A stretch of 64,000 bases of DNA from an uncultured Eubacteriales bacterium (GTDB lineage: Bacteria; Bacillota; Clostridia; Christensenellales; Aristaeellaceae): positions 1 through 64,000 of the forward strand of contig UQEF01000003.1 of assembly GCA_900540045.1 (NCBI GenBank), given 5' to 3'. The position numbers and the translations under genes were made by a program. This document shows positions 44,367 to 51,869 of the stretch, piece after piece (positions within the stretch are counted from its first letter, which is position 1; each line of letters opens with the position of its first letter). The notes under the pieces are model-generated. The model worked only from the letters and a program-made list of their open reading frames with translations. It was not told the origin of the DNA and ran no database searches.

Positions 44367-46139
44367 ATGCCAGAGATTCATGGCAACACCGAGGGAATCC
44401 GAAAAACCGTGCTGGACGAGCTGACCACGCTCTATGACGTGCAGCTCGAACCCGGCCAATTCATGCCGCAGGACTTGCTTCAAAGTCTCTGCGGCTATTC
44501 TGCGTCCATGAACCGTGAGATTGCGGTGTATATCACGCGCTTTGGGGAGGTCGCCGACGTGCTCATCGGTCGGGCCGACAGCATCGACCTGCCGGATTTG
44601 CGCCTGCGCCGCGGCGAGCGGCGGCTGAGCATGGTGCGCTGCGTGCATACGCATCCCCGCGCCACGGGCGAGTTGAGCGACGTGGACGTAAGCGCGCTTT
44701 TGAGCATGCGCTTTGACGCCATGTGCGCCGTGGGTGTGAGCGAGGACGGCAGGCCCACGAGCGTACAGTGCGCCTTTCTGGATGCGGAAAGCGAGGGGCA
44801 TGTGCGCCGCACGGAGCTCATCAGCGCTCGCCGCCTGCCGCAGGAGGAATGGCTTGCGGAAATCGAGCGCACGGACGCGGCGTACCGTGCCGCCAATCCC
44901 GCCACGCGGACGGGACGGGAGCGCGCCGTGCTGGTGGGCATCGAAAGCGAGGAATCGCTGGACGAACTGGAGGAGCTGGCCAAAACGGCGGGAGCCGAAA
45001 CGGTGCTGCGCGTCTTGCAGAAGCGCCCAAAGCCCGATCCGGTTTTCTGCGTGGGAAAGGGCAAGGCGGAGGAGTTGAGCCTGCGCTGCCAGGCTGCGCA
45101 GGCGGATCTGGTCATCTTCGACGAGGAGCTCTCCGGTGTGATGCAGAAAAACCTCGAAGAGACCCTGCGCCTGAAGGTAGTGGACCGCACGGCGCTGATT
45201 CTGGACATCTTCGCCGCGCGCGCCAGCACCCGCGAGGGCAAATTGCAGGTGGAGATGGCCCAGCTCAGGTATCGCAGCCAGCGGCTGCTGGGCCAGGGCC
45301 TGGTGCTCAGCCGTCTGGCGGGCGGCATCGGCACGCGCGGTCCGGGCGAAAGCAAGCTGGAAGTCAACCGCCGCCGCATCCGCGAGCGCCTGACCGATCT
45401 GGAGCGCGAGCTGGAACAGATTGAGCGCCAGCGCGGCCTGCGCCGCCAGAGCCGGGAAAAGAACGGCGTGCCCATCGTGGCGCTGGTAGGCTACACCAAC
45501 GCGGGCAAGTCCACGCTCTTCAACCGCCTCACCGGCGCGGACGTGTACGTGGAAAATCAGCTGTTCGCCACGCTGGACAGCGTGAGCCGTCCCATCGAGC
45601 TGCCCCACGGCGGCAAGGCGCTGCTGGTGGACACGGTGGGCTTTATCCGCAAGCTGCCCCACGAACTGGTCAAGGCCTTCCGCGCCACACTGGAGGAGGC
45701 CCGCCTGGCCGACGTGCTGATAATGGTGCTGGACGGCGCCGACGCGCAGATGGAAGGCCGCCGCCGCACCGTGGAGGAGGTGCTCGACAGCCTGGGCGCC
45801 ACCGAAGCCCCTCGCGTCGAGGCCGTCAACAAATGCGACCTGATCGCTTCGGACGCGCAGTTCCTTCCCGGCGCGCTCTATATCAGCGCAACCACAGGGG
45901 AGAACGTGGAGAAGCTGCTCCTGCGCGTGGAGAGCGAGCTGGAGGCGGGCGCGCAGGAGGTACGCCTGCTGATTCCCTTCAGCCGATACGCCCTGGTCAG
46001 TCGCCTGCACGCCATGGGTGGCGTGCTGGAGCAGCGCCACAGCGAGGAGGGCGTGGAGATGCGCATGCGCATGACGCCCCAGAATGTAAAATTTGCCTGT
46101 CGGGAAGGGGCAAAGGTGCTCGGCGGCGAAAAGAAGTAG
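44367..46139 (+). CDS. hflX: GTPase HflX with JAMM-like N-terminal domain
   Basis: HflX is a ribosome-associated GTPase that splits stalled or stress-inactivated ribosomes. The 590-residue protein has the HflX N-domain (KRPKPDPVFCVGKGKAEEL), linker helices (IGTRGPGESKLEVNRRRI) and a G domain with ALVGYTNAGKSTLFN, DTVGFI and NKCD. About 170 residues precede these. They contain NREIAV (Glu51) and HTHPRATGELSDVD (His94, His96, Ser104, Asp107), which exactly fit the JAMM/MPN pattern HxHx7SxxD. Clostridial HflX proteins are often this long. Whether the metal site is active is unknown. The gene is 24 bases after iscU. Confidence 0.92.
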   Translation: MPEIHGNTEGIRKTVLDELTTLYDVQLEPGQFMPQDLLQSLCGYSASMNREIAVYITRFGEVADVLIGRADSIDLPDLRLRRGERRLSMVRCVHTHPRATGELSDVDVSALLSMRFDAMCAVGVSEDGRPTSVQCAFLDAESEGHVRRTELISARRLPQEEWLAEIERTDAAYRAANPATRTGRERAVLVGIESEESLDELEELAKTAGAETVLRVLQKRPKPDPVFCVGKGKAEELSLRCQAAQADLVIFDEELSGVMQKNLEETLRLKVVDRTALILDIFAARASTREGKLQVEMAQLRYRSQRLLGQGLVLSRLAGGIGTRGPGESKLEVNRRRIRERLTDLERELEQIERQRGLRRQSREKNGVPIVALVGYTNAGKSTLFNRLTGADVYVENQLFATLDSVSRPIELPHGGKALLVDTVGFIRKLPHELVKAFRATLEEARLADVLIMVLDGADAQMEGRRRTVEEVLDSLGATEAPRVEAVNKCDLIASDAQFLPGALYISATTGENVEKLLLRVESELEAGAQEVRLLIPFSRYALVSRLHAMGGVLEQRHSEEGVEMRMRMTPQNVKFACREGAKVLGGEKK

Positions 46140-46168
46140 TTGCTTAAATATTACGGAAATGATACAAT
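46140..46168 (+). promoter_or_regulatory. Promoter of the first VanY-type gene
   Basis: TTGCTT (46140-46145) and TACAAT (46163-46168), spacer 17. Confidence 0.55.
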
Positions 46169-46191
46169 GAAGTGAAAGGTCGTGATGGGGC

Positions 46192-46869
46192 TTGCTGCTG
46201 GGGAAGGTGCTGTCCATCGTCGCTGCGTCCGCCGCCCTGCTGGACGGGAGTATGAAAGCGGCGATGCCGGATAAAAATATGGAAGGAACCATGTTCCTCA
46301 TCAACCGTCAGCATGCGGTGAGCGAGTTTTTCGTGCCCGAGACGCTGCGCAAGGTGGAGGCCACCGGCATGTCCCAGTCCATGCGCGACGACGCGGCCAC
46401 GGCGCTGGAGGAGATGTTTGCCGCGGCCAAGGAGGAGGGTGTAACGCTCTCCACCGTATCCGGCTACCGCAGCTATTCCAAGCAGTCCACCATCTATGCG
46501 CGCAAGAAGGCCAGCCAGGGCGAGGAGGAGGCGGACCGCGTGTCCGCGCGCCCCGGCACCAGCGAGCACCAGCTCGGTCTGGCGATGGATATTTCCAAAA
46601 AGAACAGCTCCCAGCTCAACACCTCCTTTGCCGAAACCGAGGAGGGACAGTGGGTGGCCGCCAACGCGCACCGCTTCGGCTTTATCGTGCGCTACCTCAA
46701 GGAGTATGAGGACGTGACCGGCTACATGTACGAGCCCTGGCACGTGCGCTATGTGGGCAAGGAGCAGGCCCAGGCCATCTATGAATCCGGCGTTCCCATG
46801 GAAACCTACATGACCGGCTACAAGCTGGGCGTGTATGATTTTTTGATCCATCAAGCTACGAATGAATGA
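46192..46869 (+). CDS. VanY-type D,D-carboxypeptidase
   Basis: The 225-residue protein trims the terminal D-Ala from peptidoglycan stems. It has LSTVSGYRSYSKQ, the zinc-binding SEHQLGLAMDI (His and Asp ligands) and EPWHVRYVG with the catalytic Glu and third ligand His. The N-terminus has only a short hydrophobic stretch (LLGKVLSIVAASAALL), possibly an anchor. An in-frame stop upstream forces a start at TTG 46192 or later; the ribosome site is weak. The second VanY gene follows after nine bases. Confidence 0.85.
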   Translation: MLLGKVLSIVAASAALLDGSMKAAMPDKNMEGTMFLINRQHAVSEFFVPETLRKVEATGMSQSMRDDAATALEEMFAAAKEEGVTLSTVSGYRSYSKQSTIYARKKASQGEEEADRVSARPGTSEHQLGLAMDISKKNSSQLNTSFAETEEGQWVAANAHRFGFIVRYLKEYEDVTGYMYEPWHVRYVGKEQAQAIYESGVPMETYMTGYKLGVYDFLIHQATNE

Positions 46870-46878
46870 GGTGCTCGC

Positions 46879-47775
46879 ATGAACAAGCTGGTGTGCGGTA
46901 TTCTGACGGTCATCCTGTGCCTGTCTGCTGTCGGGGCGCTCGCGCAGGAAAGCGATCTGCCCGAGGTGCGCTGGACCTATCCCGTATCGCTGACGGAGAT
47001 CCAGTCCAAGTATGCGATGCTGGTCAACGCCGACAACATGCTGGAGAAGGATTTTGAGCCCGATCCGCTGGTGAAGGTGACCGGGGTGAAGCGGGCCACA
47101 TCCGCTGCCGTCTACCTGGAAGAAACGGCGGCCAAGGCGCTTACGGAAATGTTCAATGCCGCCGCTGCTGTGACCGAATACGTATACGTAAACGAGAACG
47201 GCAAGGAAAAGACCGCCACCTATGACGAGGAGACCGGCATGGTGCTCTATCTCAAGAGTGGCTATCGCAGCTATGGCACCCAGTCCACCACCTACGCCAA
47301 CTATCTGGCCCGCAACAACAACGTCGATGACGGCTATGTGGCAAAGCCCGGCTCCAGCGAGCACCAGACCGGGATCTGCGCCGATATCCTCAACGGGGAT
47401 TACGCTGGCCGCCCCACCATGACGCAGGATTTCAAATGGACACCCGAAGCCCAGTGGATGAAGGAAAACTGCGATACCTTCGGCTTTATCCTGCGTTTCC
47501 TGGAGGAAAAGGAGGATGTGACCGGGATCAAGTTTGAGCCGTGGCACTTCCGCTATGTGGGCAAGGAGATCGCCTCCTACATCATGGCCAACGGCATGAC
47601 GCTGGAGGAGTTCACCGAGGAGGCCCAGGAGGCCGTGGCCGATTTTGAAAGCCGCGGCGGAGATGTGGAGGAGCAGCTGGCCTACGAATACTCTCGCCTG
47701 AACGCGCCGCCCGAAAGCTATGTGCTCGACGAGTTGGGTGAGGACGGCGACGCGGAGGTTTCCCTCGTATTCTGA
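46879..47775 (+). CDS. VanY-type D,D-carboxypeptidase, secreted
   Basis: The 298-residue paralogue has a clear signal peptide (MNKLVCGILTVILCLSAVGALA). Catalytic motifs are complete: LKSGYRSYGTQS, SEHQTGICADI and EPWHFRYVG. A roughly 40-residue acidic C-terminal tail (VADFESRGGDVEEQL onward) is extra. It lies in tandem with the first VanY gene and upstream of parA, which has its own promoter. Confidence 0.9.
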   Translation: MNKLVCGILTVILCLSAVGALAQESDLPEVRWTYPVSLTEIQSKYAMLVNADNMLEKDFEPDPLVKVTGVKRATSAAVYLEETAAKALTEMFNAAAAVTEYVYVNENGKEKTATYDEETGMVLYLKSGYRSYGTQSTTYANYLARNNNVDDGYVAKPGSSEHQTGICADILNGDYAGRPTMTQDFKWTPEAQWMKENCDTFGFILRFLEEKEDVTGIKFEPWHFRYVGKEIASYIMANGMTLEEFTEEAQEAVADFESRGGDVEEQLAYEYSRLNAPPESYVLDELGEDGDAEVSLVF

Positions 47776-47784
47776 GGGGACAGC

Positions 47785-47813
47785 TTTACTTTTTCCGTGC
47801 GACAGGGTACAAT
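47785..47813 (+). promoter_or_regulatory. Promoter of parA-parB
   Basis: TTTACT (47785-47790) and TACAAT (47808-47813), spacer 17, about 45 bases before the parA ATG. Confidence 0.65.
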
Positions 47814-47859
47814 GGTCCCTGGCGCAAAGGCGCACGAATGGATATGAACGAGGGCTGAT

Positions 47860-48618
47860 ATGGGCAAGACGATCGCCATCACCAATCAGAAGGGCGGCGT
47901 GGGCAAAACCACGACCGCGATTAACCTGGCAGCCTGCCTGGCCGAAGCGGGCAAGCGCGTGCTGCTGGTAGACCTGGACCCCCAGGGCAACACCACCAGC
48001 GGCATCGGCGGCAGCGCAGGCGCCCATTCGGTCTATGAGGCGCTGATGGGACGCACGCCGCTTTCCGCCTGCCTGCAAAGCACCTGCGTCAAGGGCTTGA
48101 GCCTGATCCCCGCGGATATCCGTCTGGCGGGCGCGGAGCTGGAGCTGGTAGAGCTGGAGCGGCGCGAATACCGACTGAAACATCTGCTCAAGACCATCGA
48201 GGGGGACTTTGACTTCCTCTTTGTGGACTGCCCGCCCTCGCTTGGGCTCCTGACGGTTAACGCCCTCACGGCCGCCCAGCGCGTGCTCATCCCGATCCAG
48301 TGCGAATACTATGCGCTGGAGGGCGTATCCAGCCTGATGAATACCGTCAACCGCGTCAAGCATGCCTTCAATCCCGGGCTGGATATCGAAGGGGTGCTGC
48401 TGACCATGCTGGACGCGCGTACCAACCTGGGCATCCAGGTGGTGGATTCGGTCAAGAAGCATTTCAAAAGCCGCGTGTTCGCCACGGCGATCCCGCGCAA
48501 TGTACGCCTGGGCGAGGCGCCCAGTCACGGCCTGCCCATTCATCTGTACGACCCCCGCAGCCTGGGGGCGGACAGCTACCGCAGGCTGGCACAGGAGTTT
48601 TTGCAGCGCAACAGATAG
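47860..48618 (+). CDS. parA: Chromosome partitioning ATPase ParA/Soj
   Basis: The 252-residue protein starts GKTIAITNQKGGVGKTTTAI with the deviant Walker A (KGGVGKTT). It continues with VLLVDLDPQGNTTSG and FLFVDCPPSLGLLTVN. ParA dimers bind DNA and are released by ParB, moving origins apart; Soj also controls DnaA. No N-terminal HTH is present, as expected for chromosomal ParA. It is 12 bases upstream of parB. Confidence 0.96.
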   Translation: MGKTIAITNQKGGVGKTTTAINLAACLAEAGKRVLLVDLDPQGNTTSGIGGSAGAHSVYEALMGRTPLSACLQSTCVKGLSLIPADIRLAGAELELVELERREYRLKHLLKTIEGDFDFLFVDCPPSLGLLTVNALTAAQRVLIPIQCEYYALEGVSSLMNTVNRVKHAFNPGLDIEGVLLTMLDARTNLGIQVVDSVKKHFKSRVFATAIPRNVRLGEAPSHGLPIHLYDPRSLGADSYRRLAQEFLQRNR

Positions 48619-48630
48619 GAGTCGGTGAGG

Positions 48631-49476
48631 ATGAAACGCGGCGGACTCGGCAGAGGCCTGGATGTGCTTTTGCCACAGAGCGGCGAATTGCTGGAAACGG
48701 TGGTGCGCGATATCTCCATCGACGAGATCGACCCCAACGCCTCCCAGCCCAGGCGGGATTTTGACAAGGAGGCATTGGAGCAGCTGGCCGACAGCATCCG
48801 CGAGGCGGGCGTGCTTTCTCCCATTCTGGTGGTGGAAAACGGCATGCGCTACCGCATTGTCGCGGGTGAGCGCCGCTATCGGGCCGCGCGTCTGGCGGGG
48901 CTGGAAACGGTGCCCTGCATTGTGCGCTCCATGACCAACGAGCAGCAGATGGAGGCCGCGCTGATCGAAAACCTGCAGCGCCAGGACCTCAACCCCATTG
49001 AGGAGGCCGCCGCAATCCGCAGCCTCATGCAGGAATGCGGCTATACGCAGGAGCAGGCCGCTCGCAAGCTGGGCAAGAGCCGTCCGGCAATCGCCAATGC
49101 GCTGCGGCTTTTGAATCTTCCCAAGGCCGTGACCGATCTGGTGGTCACGGGCGACCTGTCCGCCGGCCATGCGCGCGTGCTGGCCGGGCTGGACAGCGAG
49201 GCGCGCCAGCTGGAGCTGGCGCACCAGTGCGTGCTGCACGGATACAGCGTGCGAAGGCTCGAGGAACTGGCCAAGGCCCGCCCGGCCGTGCGTCAGGCAG
49301 CCCCGAAACGGGAGGCGGGTCCGGAACTGATGGCTCTGCAAAACGCCATGCGCGAGGCCCTGGGCCTTAAGACCACGCTCTCCGGCACGGAGACGCGGGG
49401 CAAGATCACGCTTTCCTATAACAGCGCGCAGGAGCTGGAGCACCTCTATGAGGTGATCGGACGTTTGCTGGGTTAA
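48631..49476 (+). CDS. parB: Chromosome partitioning protein ParB/Spo0J
   Basis: The 281-residue protein starts KRGGLGRGLDVLLPQSGELL. It has the CTP-binding motifs LSPILVVENGMRYRIVAGER and GERRYRAARLAG, then ENLQRQDLNPIEEA and the HTH region TQEQAARKLGKSRPAIANAL. ParB loads at parS and spreads as a CTP clamp. I choose ATG 48631 because AGGAG lies nine bases away; GTG 48625 is too close. I saw no parS site nearby. Confidence 0.95.
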   Translation: MKRGGLGRGLDVLLPQSGELLETVVRDISIDEIDPNASQPRRDFDKEALEQLADSIREAGVLSPILVVENGMRYRIVAGERRYRAARLAGLETVPCIVRSMTNEQQMEAALIENLQRQDLNPIEEAAAIRSLMQECGYTQEQAARKLGKSRPAIANALRLLNLPKAVTDLVVTGDLSAGHARVLAGLDSEARQLELAHQCVLHGYSVRRLEELAKARPAVRQAAPKREAGPELMALQNAMREALGLKTTLSGTETRGKITLSYNSAQELEHLYEVIGRLLG

Positions 49477-49499
49477 GCCCGGAAAGGTGGTATCGCCGT

Positions 49500-50693
49500 A
49501 TGCGAGTCAACTCCAACAAAAAGATCCACAAAATGAAGCGCGACCCCTACAAGACGCTGCTTCGCACCGCCGGCATTCTGGCGATTGTGGTGGTGGTGGG
49601 CGTCGGCGTGTTTTATCTGTGCTCTCTGGCGGTCACGAACGATTACGTTTCCACCCGCAACCGCATTGAAAACGAAAACGCCGAAGCCGAACTGGAGTTC
49701 AACGCCATGATGAACGAGCTGCGCGCCGAGCAAAGCGCCGCGCTTGCACCCAACACAGGGGTGGTGTCCTCGGCGGATCTGCCATCCTGGGAAAAAACGC
49801 TGAACGATACCCTCTGGCGCATCGAGGATGAAAGCAACGCCGGCCTGGAAAACACCAGCACCATTACGCTGGACCGTGCGTCTCTGATCAATGGCGGGCT
49901 TTTGCTGGTCAATCCCTGGCATTCCCTCCCCTCGGATTTTTCCGAGGAGGGTCTGGTGAGCATCGGCACGGCCAGCAACTTCCAGATTCAGGTGCAGGAC
50001 AACAGCGTACGGGTATTTCAGCCTGCGTACGACGCGCTGAGTGAAGCCCTCACCGCCGCCAAGGATGAGGCAGGACTGGAATACTACATCGTGATGGAGG
50101 GTTACCGCTCGGTCGCGCAGCAGGAAGAACTTTTCAATGCGGAAATGGAGAAGCTCTCCTCCCGCTATTCCGGCAACGCCCTCATCGAGGAAACCAAGAA
50201 GAACGTCAACTATCCCGGCAACAGCGACTACCACACCGGCATGTCCTTCCGCATGGACGTGTACCAGCGCGATAACGCCGCGCTCAACAATCTGAAGTTC
50301 CAGGCCGAATCCGAGCAGGGCGCGTGGCTGACGGAGCACTGCTGGCGGTTTGGCATTATCTTCCGCTTCCCCACGGCCGATTTCCCCAAGGGCTGGGAGG
50401 ATAAGAGCTACAAGACCGGCGTTTCCGCGCAGTTGAACCTCTACCGTTATGTGGGCAAGGCGCATTCCGCCGCCATGCGCGTGCTGAACCTGTGCCTGGA
50501 GGAATACATTGAGTTCCTGATCGCCCATCCGCACATCTGCGTCTATGAGGACGGCGCGCTCAAGTATGAGATCGTGCGCATCAAGATTGCGGACGACGCG
50601 CAGAGTGTGCAGCTGCCGGTGCCAAACCCCGCCAGCAGCTACCAGGCCAGCCTGGACAATATGGGCGGCGTGGTCATGGCCTACACATACTGA
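49500..50693 (+). CDS. VanY-like membrane protein lacking the zinc ligands
   Basis: The 397-residue protein has a basic N-terminus, a membrane anchor (LRTAGILAIVVVVGVGVFYL) and a stalk. Its C-terminal domain is recognisably VanY-like: VMEGYRSVAQQEELFNAEM, then EQGAWLTEHCWRFGIIFRFP and YRYVGKAHSAAM. The catalytic motifs are altered. Where active paralogues have SEHQxG...D, it reads SDYHTGMSFRMD. Where they have EPWHxRYVG, it reads QLNLYRYVG, losing the Glu and His. It is probably inactive, and may bind peptidoglycan or regulate its paralogues. It lies 23 bases after parB. Confidence 0.8.
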   Translation: MRVNSNKKIHKMKRDPYKTLLRTAGILAIVVVVGVGVFYLCSLAVTNDYVSTRNRIENENAEAELEFNAMMNELRAEQSAALAPNTGVVSSADLPSWEKTLNDTLWRIEDESNAGLENTSTITLDRASLINGGLLLVNPWHSLPSDFSEEGLVSIGTASNFQIQVQDNSVRVFQPAYDALSEALTAAKDEAGLEYYIVMEGYRSVAQQEELFNAEMEKLSSRYSGNALIEETKKNVNYPGNSDYHTGMSFRMDVYQRDNAALNNLKFQAESEQGAWLTEHCWRFGIIFRFPTADFPKGWEDKSYKTGVSAQLNLYRYVGKAHSAAMRVLNLCLEEYIEFLIAHPHICVYEDGALKYEIVRIKIADDAQSVQLPVPNPASSYQASLDNMGGVVMAYTY

Positions 50694-50707
50694 TTTTATC
50701 AAAGAAT

Positions 50708-50742
50708 CGGGAGAGAGGCTGACGGCTGCTCTCCCGTTTTTT
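50708..50742 (+). terminator. Terminator of the parA-parB-VanY-like unit
   Basis: CGGGAGAG (50708-50715) pairs with CTCTCCCG (50729-50736), followed by TTTTTT. Confidence 0.85.
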
Positions 50743-50761
50743 GTTAGAAGGAGGAACACGT

Positions 50762-51301
50762 ATGATTCCCCGCTGCTTTATGCTGAAAAACGGCTCGACC
50801 GCCGTGCTGAGAACCGCCGTGCCGGAGGATGCGGCGCAAATGATTGCTTATCTGCGTGCCTGCGCGGAGGAGACGGACTTCCTGCTGCGCCTGCCGGAGG
50901 AATGGGACATTTCCGTGGAAACAGAGGAAGCCCTGCTGCGGGATATGGCGCGCCAGACGGAAAACCGGATGCTGGTGTGCTCGGTAAAGGGGGAGATCGC
51001 AGGCACCTGTCAGGTTGCCTGCATGAACCGGCTGAAAACCCGGCACCGCGCCACGGTGTCCATCGCGCTGCGCAGGGCGTATTGGGGTCAGGGCATTTCC
51101 GGCGTCATGTTCGAGGAAATGGAAGCCTTTGCGCGCGAACGGGGCGTGACGCAGCTGGAATTGGCCTACATTCAGGGAAACGAGCGGGCGCGTCACCTGT
51201 ACGATCGCATGGGCTTTGTGGAGACGGGACGCGGCCCTGACGCCGCGCGCCAGCGGGATGGCACTCTGGCAGATGAGATCTTCATGATGAAAAAGCTGTA
51301 A
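50762..51301 (+). CDS. GNAT-family N-acetyltransferase
   Basis: The 179-residue protein starts IPRCFMLKNGSTAVLRTAVP and has the GNAT core VSIALRRAYWGQGISGVMFE with the acetyl-CoA loop, then GNERARHLYDRMGFVETGRG. It resembles RimJ/RimL-type acetyltransferases; the substrate is unknown. The ATG at 50762 follows AAGGAGG. It is convergent with ybaK across a long hairpin. Confidence 0.88.
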   Translation: MIPRCFMLKNGSTAVLRTAVPEDAAQMIAYLRACAEETDFLLRLPEEWDISVETEEALLRDMARQTENRMLVCSVKGEIAGTCQVACMNRLKTRHRATVSIALRRAYWGQGISGVMFEEMEAFARERGVTQLELAYIQGNERARHLYDRMGFVETGRGPDAARQRDGTLADEIFMMKKL

Positions 51302-51302
51302 C

Positions 51303-51359
51303 GCAAAAGGCGCGGAGCGCGTATCCCCCATCATGGGGAACGCGCTCCGCGCCTTTTGC
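51303..51359. terminator. Long bidirectional terminator hairpin
   Basis: GCAAAAGGCGCGGAGCGCG (from 51303) pairs with CGCGCTCCGCGCCTTTTGC (to 51359), with an inner CCCC/GGGG stem. The A/T ends give U-tracts in both directions. Confidence 0.85.
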
Positions 51360-51365
51360 GCTCTG

Positions 51366-51836
51366 TCAGGCCGTCAGATCCGCCAGGGTGCAGGGCACCG
51401 CCCGCTGCAAATCCGCCGGGGTCATTTCTACCTGATAGCCGATCTTGCCGGCGCTGAAAATGACGGTATCGCACAGCTCGACTGTTTCGTCCAACGTAGT
51501 AGGAAAGGGCTTTTTCATGCCGATAGGGGAACATCCGCCATGTACATAGCCGGTGAGCGGCAAAAGATCCTTGCTCTTGAGCATGGCGATGCTCTTTTCA
51601 CCCACGGCCGCGGCGGCCTTCTTGAGCGACAACTCCTCCGCCACGGGAATCACGAATACGTAATATCGCAGCGAGGCACCCTGCGTCACCAGCGTTTTGA
51701 ATACATGCGACGGGTCCTCGCCCATCAGTCGCGCGGCCTCCACGCCGCTTGGAACAGACCCATCCGCGGGATAGGAACGCGGTGTATAGGAAATGCCCAT
51801 TCCATCCAGCAGACGCATTACATTGGTTTTGTCCAC
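51366..51836 (-). CDS. ybaK: Cys-tRNA(Pro) deacylase YbaK/EbsC
   Basis: YbaK hydrolyses cysteine wrongly attached to tRNA-Pro. The 156-residue protein starts (GTG)DKTNVMRLLDGMGISYTPR and has VFKTLVTQGASLRYYVFVIP with the conserved Lys, then GYVHGGCSPIGMKK. The GTG start at 51836 has AAGGAG at seven bases; the longer ATG form would bridge that site. Confidence 0.92.
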   Translation of the reverse strand: MDKTNVMRLLDGMGISYTPRSYPADGSVPSGVEAARLMGEDPSHVFKTLVTQGASLRYYVFVIPVAEELSLKKAAAAVGEKSIAMLKSKDLLPLTGYVHGGCSPIGMKKPFPTTLDETVELCDTVIFSAGKIGYQVEMTPADLQRAVPCTLADLTA

Positions 51837-51869
51837 AGAAAGGCTCCTTCTTTGGTATCCGGTCATGTG

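Noticed and set aside
46144-49443. A 1,099-codon open frame on the minus strand
   Set aside because: It lies antisense to two VanY genes and parA-parB, which have clear motifs and ribosome sites. Long antisense frames arise from GC-rich codon bias; the translation is His/Gln/Arg/Leu-rich without family motifs.
47776-49500. parS sites or replication origin near parA-parB
   Set aside because: No TGTTTCACGTGAAACA-like palindrome and no dnaA, gidA/gidB or clustered DnaA boxes were seen.
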